Below are positions 43,830 through 53,280 of a DNA stretch of 64,000 nt, one piece after another (the first letter of the stretch is position 1; each line of letters begins with the position of its first letter). The DNA lies in contig OY282383.1 in NCBI GenBank assembly GCA_958295855.1, forward strand, positions 4,878,481 through 4,942,480, in the 5' to 3' direction. Below the pieces are notes generated by a model. That model was given only the letters and a program-made list of their open reading frames with translations, was not told where the DNA came from and made no database searches. This stretch comes from an uncultured Poribacteria bacterium. GTDB lineage: Bacteria; Poribacteria; WGA-4E; WGA-3G. Made by a program: the position numbers and the translations under genes.

Positions 43830-45067
43830 ATGAAACGCACCTTTAAATATCGTGCATATCCAAAGCCTGCACAAGAGGCCTGGCTGTTTACGGAATTGCG
43901 ACATCAAAAAGAACTGCAAAACTACATGCTCCAGATGCGTTCCCAGATGTGGGAATACGGGAGTATCTCCGTCTCGCTTTATGACCAGATTAACCATCTG
44001 GCACATTTGCGTCAAAACAATACGCATTACAGCGAGCATGCCCAGGATATGCAAGTTTCCACTATCAAACGTGTCAACGTAGCCTTCAAACACTTCTTCC
44101 GTAGGTGCAAAGAAGGCACTGAAAATAAGGGCCACCCGAACTATAAGAAATCTGTCCGTTCGTTGACATGGTGTCTGCGGAAGTCCAAAGGCGTTCGTCA
44201 GAACCCGATACAGAAAACAAACGCGCGGCACAATCTGTTGAAAGTGCCTAAACTCGGTAACGTTGCCATCCGTCAACACCGTCCACTCATCGGAGACCCG
44301 AAAGAAGTCACGTTGAAGAAGACGGCTCGAGGAATGTAAGAAATAAAAAAGTTGCTTGCTGATCACGCGCAACTTGGTATGCTTTTATCGTAGTTGATGT
44401 GCCAGACACGGTGCCTTGTGTGCCGAAGTCCGCTTGTGGTGTGGATGTCGGCACACAGCATTTTCTGACAACTTCAGATGGTGAAACAATCTCGAATCCA
44501 CGCTTTTATCGACAGGCAGAACGTAAGTTGGCGACACTGCAACGTGCTTTGTCTCGTAAAAGATACCGAAGTCACAGATGGTATAAGGCAAAGAAAGCAC
44601 TGGCTATCCTTCATGATATTGTTGCCTGCCAACGTCTTGACTTCGTTGCAAAGACAGCATACTATCTTTTCCACCACAAGCAGGTTGATGCCGTGGTTGC
44701 TGAAAACCTGAAGCCGAGCAACATGGTGAAGAACCGACACCTTGCAAAATCCATCTCTGATGCGTCTTGGGGTATGTTCTTCGAGTGGTGCCACTGGGTA
44801 GCCAAGCGGGACGGTAAACATTTCCATCAGGTGCCTGCCCACTATACCAGTCAAACATGCTCGAATTGTTGCCAACGTTTGGATACAAAAATGAAGTTGT
44901 CTGAGCGTACGTTCCATTGTAAAACCTGTGGATTCAAACTTGACCGCGACCACAACGCGGCGTTAAACATTCTAAACAGGGCGGCTTGCGCCCTTCGTGG
45001 AGAGATATGGGATACCATTCTCTGTGAAACGAGAAACCCGTTGTTACAACAGGCTTGCTGGGGTTAG
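43830..45067 (+). pseudogene. tnpB: tnpB broken by a 45-bp dispersed repeat
   Basis: The N-terminal part (43830-44339, 169 codons) starts MKRTFKYRAYPKPAQEAWLF and ends VTLKKTARGM at a TAA. The C-terminal part (from about 44400 to 45067) resumes at ACGVDVGTQHFL with the RuvC Asp and keeps AENLKPSN (Glu), the zinc ribbon (CSNC, CKTC) and DRDHNAAL. The break is a 45-bp repeat (44333-44377) which brings the stop; some 15 codons of the original gene also appear lost. The two are in different frames. A restart downstream would make a RuvC-zinc fragment without the N-terminal part, so it is unlikely to be an active guided nuclease. Confidence 0.88.
44333..44377. repeat. 45-bp dispersed repeat inside the second tnpB
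   Basis: Contains GTTGC and GCAAC arms and an A-tract. It is identical at 44 of 45 bases to the inverse of 53812-53856, and a more diverged copy lies at 49679-49720. Confidence 0.88.
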
Positions 45068-45076
45068 TCCCAACAA

Positions 45077-45096
45077 GCCCCCGACTTCAGTCGGGG
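45077..45096. other. Right-end hairpin of the second tnpB element
   Basis: CCCCCGAC TTCA GTCGGGGG, an 8-9-bp perfect stem with TTCA loop, 10 bases after the tnpB stop. It may also end the omega RNA. Confidence 0.65.
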
Positions 45097-45118
45097 GGAC
45101 TTGACAAGAAACTCCCTT

Positions 45119-45889
45119 TTATTTTTCCTCATCTGTGAGAAACGTTTCAGGATCATACCCAGCTGTCTCCATCTCAACAAATTTTAGATGTGGATACAAT
45201 TCCTCTAGCCGCCCCGATAGCATTTCCTCGGGCGTAAAACCGCGGTCATGTGTTCCAAGAACAGATCCTGGATAACGAATGGTACGGGGTCCATCGGGTC
45301 CCCCAACAATCTCGTCATCCCACTCAACATAAAGTACATCTGGATAGAGTGGATAGACTCTGCGGTTATTGTCTCTAAAGACACCGTTTAGAAAACCACG
45401 TTCTCCTTGATTCCAGAGTTTGATGAGAACGCGATAGATCATCTCGTGATCGTGCATGTCGCCCTTCTGATAGTTGGGAAAATCCACCCATACAGGGGTG
45501 AGATTCTCCGGAAAATCTGCGGGGACTTCTGGAAAATCCCCGGCGGTGTTTTCTTCCGTTGTTTCATCCGGTAAGAAGGCATCCGCGAAGTCAAGCGTCT
45601 CGATGTCGTGGGGTAACGCCTCGGTCTCATAGGACATCGGTGTGTCCGTGTTTTCATCCGGCGTGTTCACAAGAGCAGGGGGCTTGTTCTTTGTCGGAAC
45701 GTTCGCCGTTTGTGCCGGGCGTGTCGCGTTCTGTTTTTCGAGTGCCTGCAAAAACCGGTCATGCCGTGCCATATCGCTTTCAGTGGTGCGTTGAATATGC
45801 CAACTATACAGCAGGCTACCGCCGACGCATAACAGAAAGAACGCGAGACTTCCTTGGAACCCTCGATTGGAAAATAAATCACGGTACAT
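45119..45889 (-). CDS. Single-span membrane protein of unknown function
   Basis: 256 residues from the ATG at 45889, where GAGAGG stands eight bases upstream. One N-terminal membrane span (GSLAFFLLCVGGSLLYSW) anchors it, followed by a charged, Pro/Thr/Glu-rich linker to about 150. The C-terminal domain of about 100 residues has PVWVDFPNYQKGDMHDHEM, LIKLWNQGERGF and YPLYPDVLYVEWDDE. No family is recognised. Facing is presumably outwards. It is alone, between the broken tnpB and the DUF6785-type gene. Confidence 0.75.
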   Translation of the reverse strand: MYRDLFSNRGFQGSLAFFLLCVGGSLLYSWHIQRTTESDMARHDRFLQALEKQNATRPAQTANVPTKNKPPALVNTPDENTDTPMSYETEALPHDIETLDFADAFLPDETTEENTAGDFPEVPADFPENLTPVWVDFPNYQKGDMHDHEMIYRVLIKLWNQGERGFLNGVFRDNNRRVYPLYPDVLYVEWDDEIVGGPDGPRTIRYPGSVLGTHDRGFTPEEMLSGRLEELYPHLKFVEMETAGYDPETFLTDEEK

Positions 45890-46301
45890 ACGATAACCTC
45901 TCTCAGAATGTGTCAACAAAAGAACGTGCACATTTCTGCCATGTTTGTAAAATTCTACCAAAACCGCATCTTTTTGTCAAGAGTTTGGTTGGAGAAAAAA
46001 AGCGTCACTGTCATCGCCAAGGTGCCTGTTTGTTGGCGGGCCTATTCATTGTGCCAGAGATAGGAGCTGCCGTTGCTGGTGCATCCGCCGTTGCCGTTGG
46101 AGCATTTGGTAAATGAATTAGTTGCTAAAGCAACCGTAAAAGTTGGGTTTTACGGAAACCAAGTCTTTTTGATAATATCAATATATTACTTTTTTATGAC
46201 AAAATGACAAATTTGTTACAAGGTATGTAGATGGCGTGTTTTCTGTGCGAAGGTGTTGTCTTGCCTATGTTCTTGCACCGGACCCATCCTTTTTCGAGGC
46301 A

Positions 46302-48245
46302 TTACCAACTCAGATAGACGACGCGAAAATCGAAAATCAACCCCAAAATGCTAATCACGGAGGCAACTATCACGTCCCCGATGACTAACCCGATGAAAAA
46401 CGGAATAGAACGCCGATATAACCGGACACCTCCCGTTGAGAGGAGGATGCGTTTAACCGTCCAACTGATTAAGAGCGGAAACCAAAGTCCGGTAAACGTC
46501 CACCAACTTGAAACAACATAGCCGACAGGATGTAGGGGCCACTGAATGAACCGCCATCGCAATAGCAGGAGGCTGACAGCGAAGGCAAACCCACCTGCGG
46601 TATAGAGTAACCCACTGATGCTCGTTTCGCTGGGGTTATAGAGCCATCCTGCGAGTCGGTTGAAAGCGGCGCGGGCATACCACGAACGTGCCTGCTCTAA
46701 ACCAACCTGGTAGGAGAGATGCAGGTGTCCCCACGCCGCTGACAGCGCGCCTACGAAAATCGCAATTGCCAATACCCATAACAGTTGCGTAGGATTAAAA
46801 CGGGTTTGATGCGCGAGTTTGAGAGCTTCTAGTTGATGCGGCATCGGATGTGCGCGGTAAGAGAGGTGGTTCAGCCAGAAAAATAGCGACATCACCGACA
46901 GATTGCGATTGCCTATGCGCCGTGTGCCGAGTGCATCTGTTAAGAGGAGATCTGGACCGGCGTTGTAAAGGTCATGCGCCGGCGGGCCCAGTTCGGCACG
47001 AATGCGGGTGATTGTCACCGACATCGCGAAATAGAGTGCGAAGAATAACGTTGCAAACCAGAGCGACATCCCTGCCTTCAGGCAGAACGCTATGATTAAG
47101 ATAAAGCCAACGCACGCGCTAATTCCTGCCGTTCTGTAGTGTAACGCTTCCCCTTCGTCATTAGAGGGAGGCGCGCTTCTACTGAAAACGGTTTTTAACA
47201 CTACCTTGACATGTGTGCGGCCCATCCACAGTGTCCAGAGAAATAGTGCCATCCACACGCCTCGAATTTGTGCCATTTCCCGTGGAAATCCGATGGCCCC
47301 TCGCCATCCGAAGCCCTCGCCAATAATCCGTTCAAAGTGCCAAAACAGGTGAAAGAACCAGCACGAAAATCCCAAATCAAGCGGAATCAGGAAGCCTACG
47401 CCGATTGCAAACGGGAAGAAACTGATGCGGAAGCCGGGATTATTCATTGCGCTCCACGGCTTTTCGGCGAGGCGGAATCCGTGATAAAGCGGAATTTTAG
47501 GGAAAACAGGATCGATTTGGTGTAAACTATAAAGAAGGTTCAGTACAGCCGCGATGCTTAAGCCAACGGTCATCATCCGCTTATTGAAAAACAGATGTGG
47601 CGTAGTTCGCAGGGCACCTCCGTTTGAAGCGGCTCGTGTGATTTCATAAGGAAGTTGTGCGATTGGATAGGTGAGTCTTTCGTGTTCCTGCCACTGTTTT
47701 CGTAAAAGCACATTGAGGCAGAGCATCGTTCCGCCGATGACGAGGCAGAAGCCCACCCATATCAGCGTCGGTACCAGCCATGCCTGAATATGTGCTTGCA
47801 GATAGAGGGTAGATTCGCCTTGATAGAAGCCTCTCAATATTTCCTGCTGGTTTCCGGCGACGAGCCACTCAGGCAGATGCTGATGAAAGAGTTGTGCCCA
47901 TTCGTTTTCGGTTGTAGCATACCAAAAGCCGTTGCCCATCAACGGAATCAATACTTGCACCATGTCTCGCCCCGCGAAAACGGAGGCTTGGCACAGCATC
48001 GCATAGACGCTCAGCAGTTCGCTTTGGGTAAACGCCAGGGTTGGCCGCAAACGGCGCAACAATGCACTGAGTGCAATGAGAACAAGCAACGTAAACAACA
48101 CATTGAAGAGCAACGCCAAACTAGTCGGGCGGTTGGAATCCCAGATATAACTGAGATGTAGAACCCAGTAGCTGTTAAAAGGAATGAGGATAATGCCAAT
48201 TAAGGTTGCGCGTAGTGTGATAGGACTTTTTGAAAGGTGCTTCAT
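46302..48245 (-). CDS. DUF6785/DUF6784-type multi-pass membrane protein
   Basis: 647 residues with about 14 hydrophobic spans; long loops contain RLTYPIAQLPYEITRAASNGG and GLSVGMSL-like elements. It resembles the membrane protein at 11329 in length and in the ERLTYPIAQLP/ERLPYPMAPI motif, so the two are distant paralogs of the same OPT-like group. Substrate and direction of transport are unknown. No partner gene lies next to it. The unexplained gap 45962-46301 on its downstream side contains only AT-rich sequence. Confidence 0.85.
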   Translation of the reverse strand: MKHLSKSPITLRATLIGIILIPFNSYWVLHLSYIWDSNRPTSLALLFNVLFTLLVLIALSALLRRLRPTLAFTQSELLSVYAMLCQASVFAGRDMVQVLIPLMGNGFWYATTENEWAQLFHQHLPEWLVAGNQQEILRGFYQGESTLYLQAHIQAWLVPTLIWVGFCLVIGGTMLCLNVLLRKQWQEHERLTYPIAQLPYEITRAASNGGALRTTPHLFFNKRMMTVGLSIAAVLNLLYSLHQIDPVFPKIPLYHGFRLAEKPWSAMNNPGFRISFFPFAIGVGFLIPLDLGFSCWFFHLFWHFERIIGEGFGWRGAIGFPREMAQIRGVWMALFLWTLWMGRTHVKVVLKTVFSRSAPPSNDEGEALHYRTAGISACVGFILIIAFCLKAGMSLWFATLFFALYFAMSVTITRIRAELGPPAHDLYNAGPDLLLTDALGTRRIGNRNLSVMSLFFWLNHLSYRAHPMPHQLEALKLAHQTRFNPTQLLWVLAIAIFVGALSAAWGHLHLSYQVGLEQARSWYARAAFNRLAGWLYNPSETSISGLLYTAGGFAFAVSLLLLRWRFIQWPLHPVGYVVSSWWTFTGLWFPLLISWTVKRILLSTGGVRLYRRSIPFFIGLVIGDVIVASVISILGLIFDFRVVYLSW

Positions 48246-48260
48246 AGCGGGGAAAGAAAG

Positions 48261-48512
48261 ATGTTAATGGCGGTATTTAGTCTCGTCGTTTTAATTATGA
48301 TATGTGGCGGTGTGTTGCTTGCACGTCTGGCAACTGGCACCAAATCCCAAAGTTCGTGGATGTGGGGGTGTCTCATTCTCATCCTGCTGATTTGTATCCC
48401 GCTTTTTCTGTTAGGAATCGGTGTGTGGCTCATTTTCCTTTCGGATATCAGGATGCCTGCGATCGGTTTGGGTGCTGTCGTACGGTTGAATCTGAACCGT
48501 TTATCAGTTTAG
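48261..48512 (+). CDS. Small two-span membrane protein, uncertain
   Basis: 83 residues from the ATG at 48261, with GGGGAAAG upstream. Two hydrophobic spans (FSLVVLIMICGGVLLARLA and GCLILILLICIPLFLLGIGV) are followed by a short basic tail that runs into a 64-bp tandem duplication. It is divergent from the DUF6785 gene. No family recognised; it could be a chance frame, but its hydrophobic pattern is typical of real small proteins. Confidence 0.45.
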   Translation: MLMAVFSLVVLIMICGGVLLARLATGTKSQSSWMWGCLILILLICIPLFLLGIGVWLIFLSDIRMPAIGLGAVVRLNLNRLSV

Positions 48513-48628
48513 CAAGTGGATTTCTGATTGTAGGGGTAGTTCTTGTGCCTACCCTGTGTTCCTCTTATCAGTTTAGCAAGTGGATTTCTGATTGTAGGGG
48601 TAGGCCTTGTGCCTACCCTGTGTTCCTC
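48501..48628. repeat. 64-bp tandem duplication
   Basis: Two copies (48501-48564, 48565-48628) that differ at only a few bases. Each contains the GTAGGGGTA..CTTGTGCCTACCC dispersed repeat. It is followed by GGGCGTGTACGCCGC of another family. Confidence 0.85.
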
Positions 48629-48674
48629 TTGGGCGTGTACGCCGCAAATTGGTGTATCCTACAAGTCATGGGAA

Positions 48675-49367
48675 TTAAGAAGCATCTTCTGGTGTAGATG
48701 TTGATTGGGTGTCCAAGGTTTTGCCAGCGATGTAGAGGAACCATAAGGTTAGCCCAATTGCAATGACAATCCACAGTGCACCCCAAGCCTCTGTCGGGAT
48801 ATTTGTTATTTCTGCCAGCATCCGCGCATCGGAGCGCAAATGGGCTCGATCTAACACATCGCTCTTGATGTCAAGAATCGCATAGAGACAGCTCGTCACG
48901 CCAATAATGCGTAATATCCAATCGTTGATGGCCTCCGGGAGGAACAAGCCAACAGCAATAAGTGCCACCCCAAAGCCGATGCCGAAAAGATAGGTGAACA
49001 TGGCATTGCCAAAGCCGATTGATATAACCACCATACCGATGCCGATAAGTATGCTAATGGCTTTATCGAAGCGGGTCCGCGCCGCTAAAAGCAAAATGAT
49101 ACCGCCCCACATCAGACTTCCCAGGTAACCCGCGGTCAACGTCCAAAACCGCGAACCTCCCTGTGTGAGTGCATGGCCACCTTGTTGCGGATTAATCTGA
49201 ATCTCAACAATACGCCCCCCGGTTACAACCGCGGCAAGCCCATGGCTGGCTTCATGCATGAACACAACAAAAATCTTAAGGGGGTACATAAACATGGTAT
49301 TCCACAACAATCCGATACCGATAAAAATTAGAAGCAGGGCAATATAACGTTTAAAAAGTGTTAACAT
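48675..49367 (-). CDS. M50-type membrane metallopeptidase-like protein
   Basis: 230 residues, about six membrane spans. The zinc motif HEASH in VVFMHEASHGLAAVVTGG lies at the end of the second span, as in the M50B peptidases that cut substrates inside the membrane. Further down, QGGHALTQGGSRF gives a possible extra His, but the NPDG-like second metal motif of site-2 proteases is not evident, so activity is not certain. GAGGAA stands before the ATG. It is monocistronic. Confidence 0.8.
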   Translation of the reverse strand: MLTLFKRYIALLLIFIGIGLLWNTMFMYPLKIFVVFMHEASHGLAAVVTGGRIVEIQINPQQGGHALTQGGSRFWTLTAGYLGSLMWGGIILLLAARTRFDKAISILIGIGMVVISIGFGNAMFTYLFGIGFGVALIAVGLFLPEAINDWILRIIGVTSCLYAILDIKSDVLDRAHLRSDARMLAEITNIPTEAWGALWIVIAIGLTLWFLYIAGKTLDTQSTSTPEDAS

Positions 49368-49436
49368 AATTCCTCACGAGGTTACTGTAGGCTTTGCAGC
49401 GTGTTGTGCTTTCCTTAGCAAATTTTCGTTAATTAG

Positions 49437-49905
49437 GTTTCTGCTCCGATTTTTCCAGGTGGTATCGGTTTCCCCTGCAAAGCAGGGGAAAATACCCATA
49501 GCGCAAAGGCATTCATCATCCACTCTGGCCTTATCGGAGGAAACCGGCCAATTGATGAAAACGCCGCAAAAACGGAATGGCTCTAGCAGATTTTGCTTGA
49601 ATCTTGATCCCAGAATCTGTTATAGTATACCATAGGATATATAAAATTAACAACACTAAACAACTGCGGCGTATTTCGCCCAAGTTGTGAATTTTAATGA
49701 ACAACTTTTTTATTTCTTACTTATGCGACGTGCATTCGCTAGGAATTTCTGGTCTCAGAGAGGCCAGCATGATTGCACCAGGCTCGCTTCTATGCGTTAA
49801 TTGGTAAGAAATGCTTTCGAACCAAGAAGAAACCCGATTTTGACACTGGTATAATACCCCTGCTTTGCAGGGGCGAATACCACCTGGAAAAATCGGAGCA
49901 GAAAC
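49437..49905. mobile_element. 469-bp stretch bounded by a perfect 29-bp inverted repeat
   Basis: The left end (49437-49465, starting GTTTCTGCTCCG) and the right end (49877-49905, ending CGGAGCAGAAAC) are perfect inverted copies over 29 bases; both are followed inwards by the CCCCTGC/GCAGGGG palindrome. The inside has no gene. A related copy of the right end, with the same inner GAAACCCG..TTTTGACAC, lies at 60264-60360. It can be read as a MITE or as two inverted copies of a ~95-bp dispersed repeat; no clear target duplication was found. Confidence 0.6.
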
Positions 49906-49952
49906 TGAATTGATGAAACCTTTTATACTCGCATCGTGCAAGGTAAAAAAAA

Positions 49953-51104
49953 ATGAACACGTTCGGTCACCTTTTTCGGATTACGACTTGGGGCGAATCG
50001 CACGGCGGTGCTGTCGGGGTTGTGGTTGACGGATGTCCACCGCAAATCGCCCTAGATATATCCGCAATACAATTTGAACTCAATCGCCGGAGGCCGGGGC
50101 AAAGCTATCTCACGACACCACGTCGGGAAGGCGATGCCGTTGAAATCCTTTCAGGTCTATTTGAAGGCAAAACGCTCGGCACCCCCATCTCTATGCTGGT
50201 CTGGAATAAGAATGCGCGCCCTTCAGACTACAAACATCTAAAAGATGTATACCGTCCGTCACACGCAGATTTTACGTATCAACAGAAGTATGGGATACGG
50301 AATTGGCAGGGCGGGGGAAGGGCGAGTGCACGGGAAACCATCGGCCGCGTTGCTGCCGGGGCGATTGCGAAGCAAATCTTACGTGAGACATCTGGAACTG
50401 AGACGCTTGCTTATGTCAAACAGATTCATACGCTGGCAGCCGAGGTGGACACAAACAAGGTAACGCTTGAGCAGATAGAAGCCAGTCCCGTGCGGTGTCC
50501 GGACCCGAGTGTTAGCCCGGAGATGGCAGAACGGATTGACCGGGCGCGGCGCGACCGCGACTCACTCGGCGGCGTTATTGAGTCCGTTGCCCGTAACGTC
50601 CCTGTTGGGCTCGGTGAACCGGTCTTTGACAAGCTCAAGGCGGATTTGGCGAAAGCGATGATGTCTCTGCCCGCAACGATGGGGTTCCAAATCGGATCCG
50701 GATTTGACGGTACCACAATGACAGGCGCTGAACACAATGATGCATTTTATGTAGAAAAAGAATCGGTAGGAGGGAATTGTAATCCCGACTCTTCCTTGCG
50801 GCGTAATTCGCCCATAAGCGACGTGCATTCCGGGCGAATCCGCACCCGCACAAACAATTCCGGTGGTACGCAAGGTGGGATTTCAAACGGAGAAAATATT
50901 GTGTTCCAAGTCGCTTTCAAACCGACAGCGACGATTGGCAAGGCGCAGCAGACTGTTGATATTCACGGGAACGAGGTGGCGTTGGAGGCAACCGGACGCC
51001 ACGATCCGTGTGTGTTGGTGCGTGCCCCCGCGATTGTGGAAGCGATGGCCGCGCTTGTCCTCGCTGACCATCTCCTTCGCCAGCATGCAAAGCTGAAAAT
51101 GTAA
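49953..51104 (+). CDS. aroC: Chorismate synthase
   Basis: 383 residues. MNTFGHLFRITTWGESHGGAVG is the standard opening; RPGQSYLTTPRREGDAVEIL, the FMN site GGGRASARETIGRVAAGA and SNGENIVFQVAFKPTATI follow. It closes the shikimate pathway by turning EPSP into chorismate, with reduced FMN. Between FYVEKE and GRIRTRTN about 23 residues (SVGGNCNPDSSLRRNSPISD and VHS) are extra compared with the usual family pattern; their DNA (50763-50831) looks like dispersed repeat, in frame. The core motifs are intact, so it is likely to work. AAGG stands eight bases before the ATG. Confidence 0.95.
   Translation: MNTFGHLFRITTWGESHGGAVGVVVDGCPPQIALDISAIQFELNRRRPGQSYLTTPRREGDAVEILSGLFEGKTLGTPISMLVWNKNARPSDYKHLKDVYRPSHADFTYQQKYGIRNWQGGGRASARETIGRVAAGAIAKQILRETSGTETLAYVKQIHTLAAEVDTNKVTLEQIEASPVRCPDPSVSPEMAERIDRARRDRDSLGGVIESVARNVPVGLGEPVFDKLKADLAKAMMSLPATMGFQIGSGFDGTTMTGAEHNDAFYVEKESVGGNCNPDSSLRRNSPISDVHSGRIRTRTNNSGGTQGGISNGENIVFQVAFKPTATIGKAQQTVDIHGNEVALEATGRHDPCVLVRAPAIVEAMAALVLADHLLRQHAKLKM
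50763..50839. repeat. Repeat-derived insertion inside aroC
   Basis: It contains the inverted pair ATTCGCCC (50806-50813) / GGGCGAAT (50832-50839) around AAGCGACGTGCATT, which resembles the GCGACGTGCATT repeats at 34117, 38420, 49726 and 53859. The part before it, GTAGGAGGGAATTGTAATCC, resembles GTAGGAGCG repeats near 37010 and 59911. Confidence 0.65.
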
Positions 51105-51244
51105 TATTTTGTCTTTCCTTTGGCAGGATGGGTGTGGCAATGCACTGTAGCTCTCGTCGGAGGTTTTTGCTGCAACTGATAAGAAAGAGCAGAACTGTGG
51201 GGTGCTGGTTTTTCTATATCAAAAAAGATTGATGAGAACGTAAC

Positions 51245-52624
51245 ATGGAAGGCCAAACAATTATAACCACACACGATATCGATGAACTGTTTATTTCTAC
51301 AGTTGTTCGACTGATTCAACGGCGGGCCTTCCTGAACCTCCGAAATATTATTGCCAAAACACATTCAGCCGACATCGCTCGCTGGTTTCCTCGTCTCCGT
51401 ACGGAAGCAAAGCGGAGTCTCTTCCAGATTCTGGTCGAGGAAAAACGAATGGGGGAGGTTCTACGAGAGCTGAACAGCGCGGATATCGGCGAGTTCGTTG
51501 AAGGAACAGAGCCGCCTGTTGTTGCAGGTATCTTGCACACGATGCCTGCAGATGATGTGACGCGCATTCTTTCTGACCTGCCTGTAGAGAAAAAGGCGGA
51601 ACTGCTTAATCTCATTGAAGGTGCGACTTCTGCGGATGTTGAACGTCTACTTGAATATGAGGAGAAAACCGCAGGGGCGATCATGACACCGAACTTCTTC
51701 GCATTGTCCGAAAAAACGACAGCCGCTGAAGCCACGGAGTGTATCCGAGAACTCGCCGACATTGAGATGGTTTTTTATGTCTATGTTGTCGATGAAGAAA
51801 ATAAACTGAAAGGAGTATTATCATTACGACAGTTGGTAGCAACAAAACCCGATACGCCGCTCAAGGATTTGATGACTTCGCACCTCTATACCGTTCACAC
51901 GGACATGCCACAAGAGGCGGTGGCACGTGCGGTGGCGCGCTATAATTTGCTGGCTATCCCCGTTATCAATAGCATCGGGCAGTTGGTAGGCATTGTTACG
52001 ATTGACGATGTCGTCGATGTCATTCGAGAAGAGAATACCGAGGATATGCTGAAGATGGCAGGTACCGGGGCGGTGGATATTACCTCCCATGCCATCTTTA
52101 GGAATACACGGGCGCGGTTACCTTGGCTGCTGGCAAGTTTCGCGGGTGGACTCCTTGCTGTCTACGTCATCGGTATCTTTGAAACACAATTGCAAGCGAT
52201 TGCCGCCTTAGCTGCGTTTATTCCCATAATCATGGGAATGGGCGGAAACATTGGAACACAATCTTCCACTATCATCGTGCGCGGTATTGCTATTGGCGAA
52301 GTCAGCCTTAAGGACACTTGGAAGGTACTGTGGCGTGAGTTCAGCACGGGGGCTTTACTCGGCACTGCCTACGGGCTTCTACTCGGCGGTTTCGCGAGCA
52401 TCTTTCCGCAATTTCGGGTGCATGCATGGAAACTGCCCCTTGTCGTCGCGCTCACTATCTGGGTGAATATGATGATTGCAGCAACGGTCGGGACAATCAT
52501 TCCGATGTTTTTCAAGCGCATCCGAGTTGACCCGGCTATTGCAACGGGGCCGTTTGTTACCACTGCGATTGATGTCTTCGGTATTTTGGCCTATTTTTTA
52601 GTAGCGACGCTATTGCTTTTCTGA
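51245..52624 (+). CDS. mgtE: MgtE-family magnesium transporter
   Basis: 459 residues. The MgtE_N superhelical domain (about 30-135, including the MPADDVTRILSDLP repeat) leads to the AGAIMTPNF linker and two CBS domains (about 140-265), then the membrane domain with five spans (GGNIGTQSSTIIVRGIAIGE, GAFLGTAYGLLLGG-like and the closing FGILAYFLVATLLL). The CBS/N domains sense magnesium and gate the pore. Length and order are standard. It is followed by a 130-base gap with two dispersed repeats and then the CHAD genes. Confidence 0.95.
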   Translation: MEGQTIITTHDIDELFISTVVRLIQRRAFLNLRNIIAKTHSADIARWFPRLRTEAKRSLFQILVEEKRMGEVLRELNSADIGEFVEGTEPPVVAGILHTMPADDVTRILSDLPVEKKAELLNLIEGATSADVERLLEYEEKTAGAIMTPNFFALSEKTTAAEATECIRELADIEMVFYVYVVDEENKLKGVLSLRQLVATKPDTPLKDLMTSHLYTVHTDMPQEAVARAVARYNLLAIPVINSIGQLVGIVTIDDVVDVIREENTEDMLKMAGTGAVDITSHAIFRNTRARLPWLLASFAGGLLAVYVIGIFETQLQAIAALAAFIPIIMGMGGNIGTQSSTIIVRGIAIGEVSLKDTWKVLWREFSTGALLGTAYGLLLGGFASIFPQFRVHAWKLPLVVALTIWVNMMIAATVGTIIPMFFKRIRVDPAIATGPFVTTAIDVFGILAYFLVATLLLF

Positions 52625-52755
52625 TTTTTGTGTCGTGCAGTTTGGCAATAACCCCTGCTTGCAGGGGTAATAGTCAATATCGGGCAATTGTTCACGCAAT
52701 GTCCACATCGGTGTAGCGGTAGGCCTTGTGCCTACCCCTAGTGGGGGTTCAGAAA

Positions 52756-53226
52756 ATGGCGAAAGTATGGGAAATCAAGAGTAGCGCCACAGGCAAAAAG
52801 TTGGAAACCTGCGCCCGACAAATTATCGCCACTCGATTTCGAGAAATGATGTCCTATAAAGAGGGCGCAAGGGATGGCACGGATATTGAATGTGTCCACG
52901 ATATGCGCGTTGCCTCGCGCCGATTGCGGGCCGCAATGGACAACTTTATGGACTGCTTTCCAAAGAAACCGTTCAAAAAACGCTACAAACATGTGAAAGC
53001 CATCACGCGCACGATGGGATGTGTGCGCGACCTGGATGTCCTCATCGCCCACTTTCAAAAGGAGTTGTCCACCCTATCGGAAGCGGAACAAGGCGACATC
53101 CAAGGATTAATCGAACACTTACGACAGAAACGGGACGAAGCGCGAAAACCGATGTTGGCACTCTTTGCAGAACTTGAGGCGTGCGATTTTGAGGAAAAGT
53201 TTTTGACATTCTTTGAGGGGCTTTGA
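52756..53226 (+). CDS. CHAD-domain protein, N-terminal half
   Basis: 156 residues from the ATG at 52756, with a GGGGG ribosome site. It contains the first helical bundle of the CHAD fold: the conserved VHDMRVASRRLRAAMDNF and the VRDLDVLI motif. CHAD domains bind polyphosphate through these conserved His and basic residues. The normal domain has two such halves on one chain; here a TGA at 53224-53226 ends the frame. The following gene, in the same frame, gives the second half. The two could assemble as a pair. Confidence 0.8.
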   Translation: MAKVWEIKSSATGKKLETCARQIIATRFREMMSYKEGARDGTDIECVHDMRVASRRLRAAMDNFMDCFPKKPFKKRYKHVKAITRTMGCVRDLDVLIAHFQKELSTLSEAEQGDIQGLIEHLRQKRDEARKPMLALFAELEACDFEEKFLTFFEGL

Positions 53227-53243
53227 TCTGGGAATAGATCGAA

Positions 53244-53268
53244 CGCAAAAGGAACCGGGCGGGCGGGA
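53244..53268. repeat. Copy of the AAAAGGAACCGGGCGGG repeat between the CHAD halves
   Basis: AAAAGGAACCGGGCGGGCGG at 53247 recurs at 55055, in shortened form at 55136, and inside a gene at 56803. Confidence 0.85.
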
Positions 53269-53280
53269 ATGAGGCATAAA

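Noticed and set aside
43632..44372. 246-codon minus-strand frame opposite the second tnpB
   Set aside because: It is antisense to the conserved tnpB N-terminus and has no recognisable motifs.
53224..53226. TGA between the CHAD halves as a selenocysteine codon
   Set aside because: It lies in a linker, not at a conserved Cys; the only hairpin is directly at the TGA, too near for a SECIS; and the second half has its own start.
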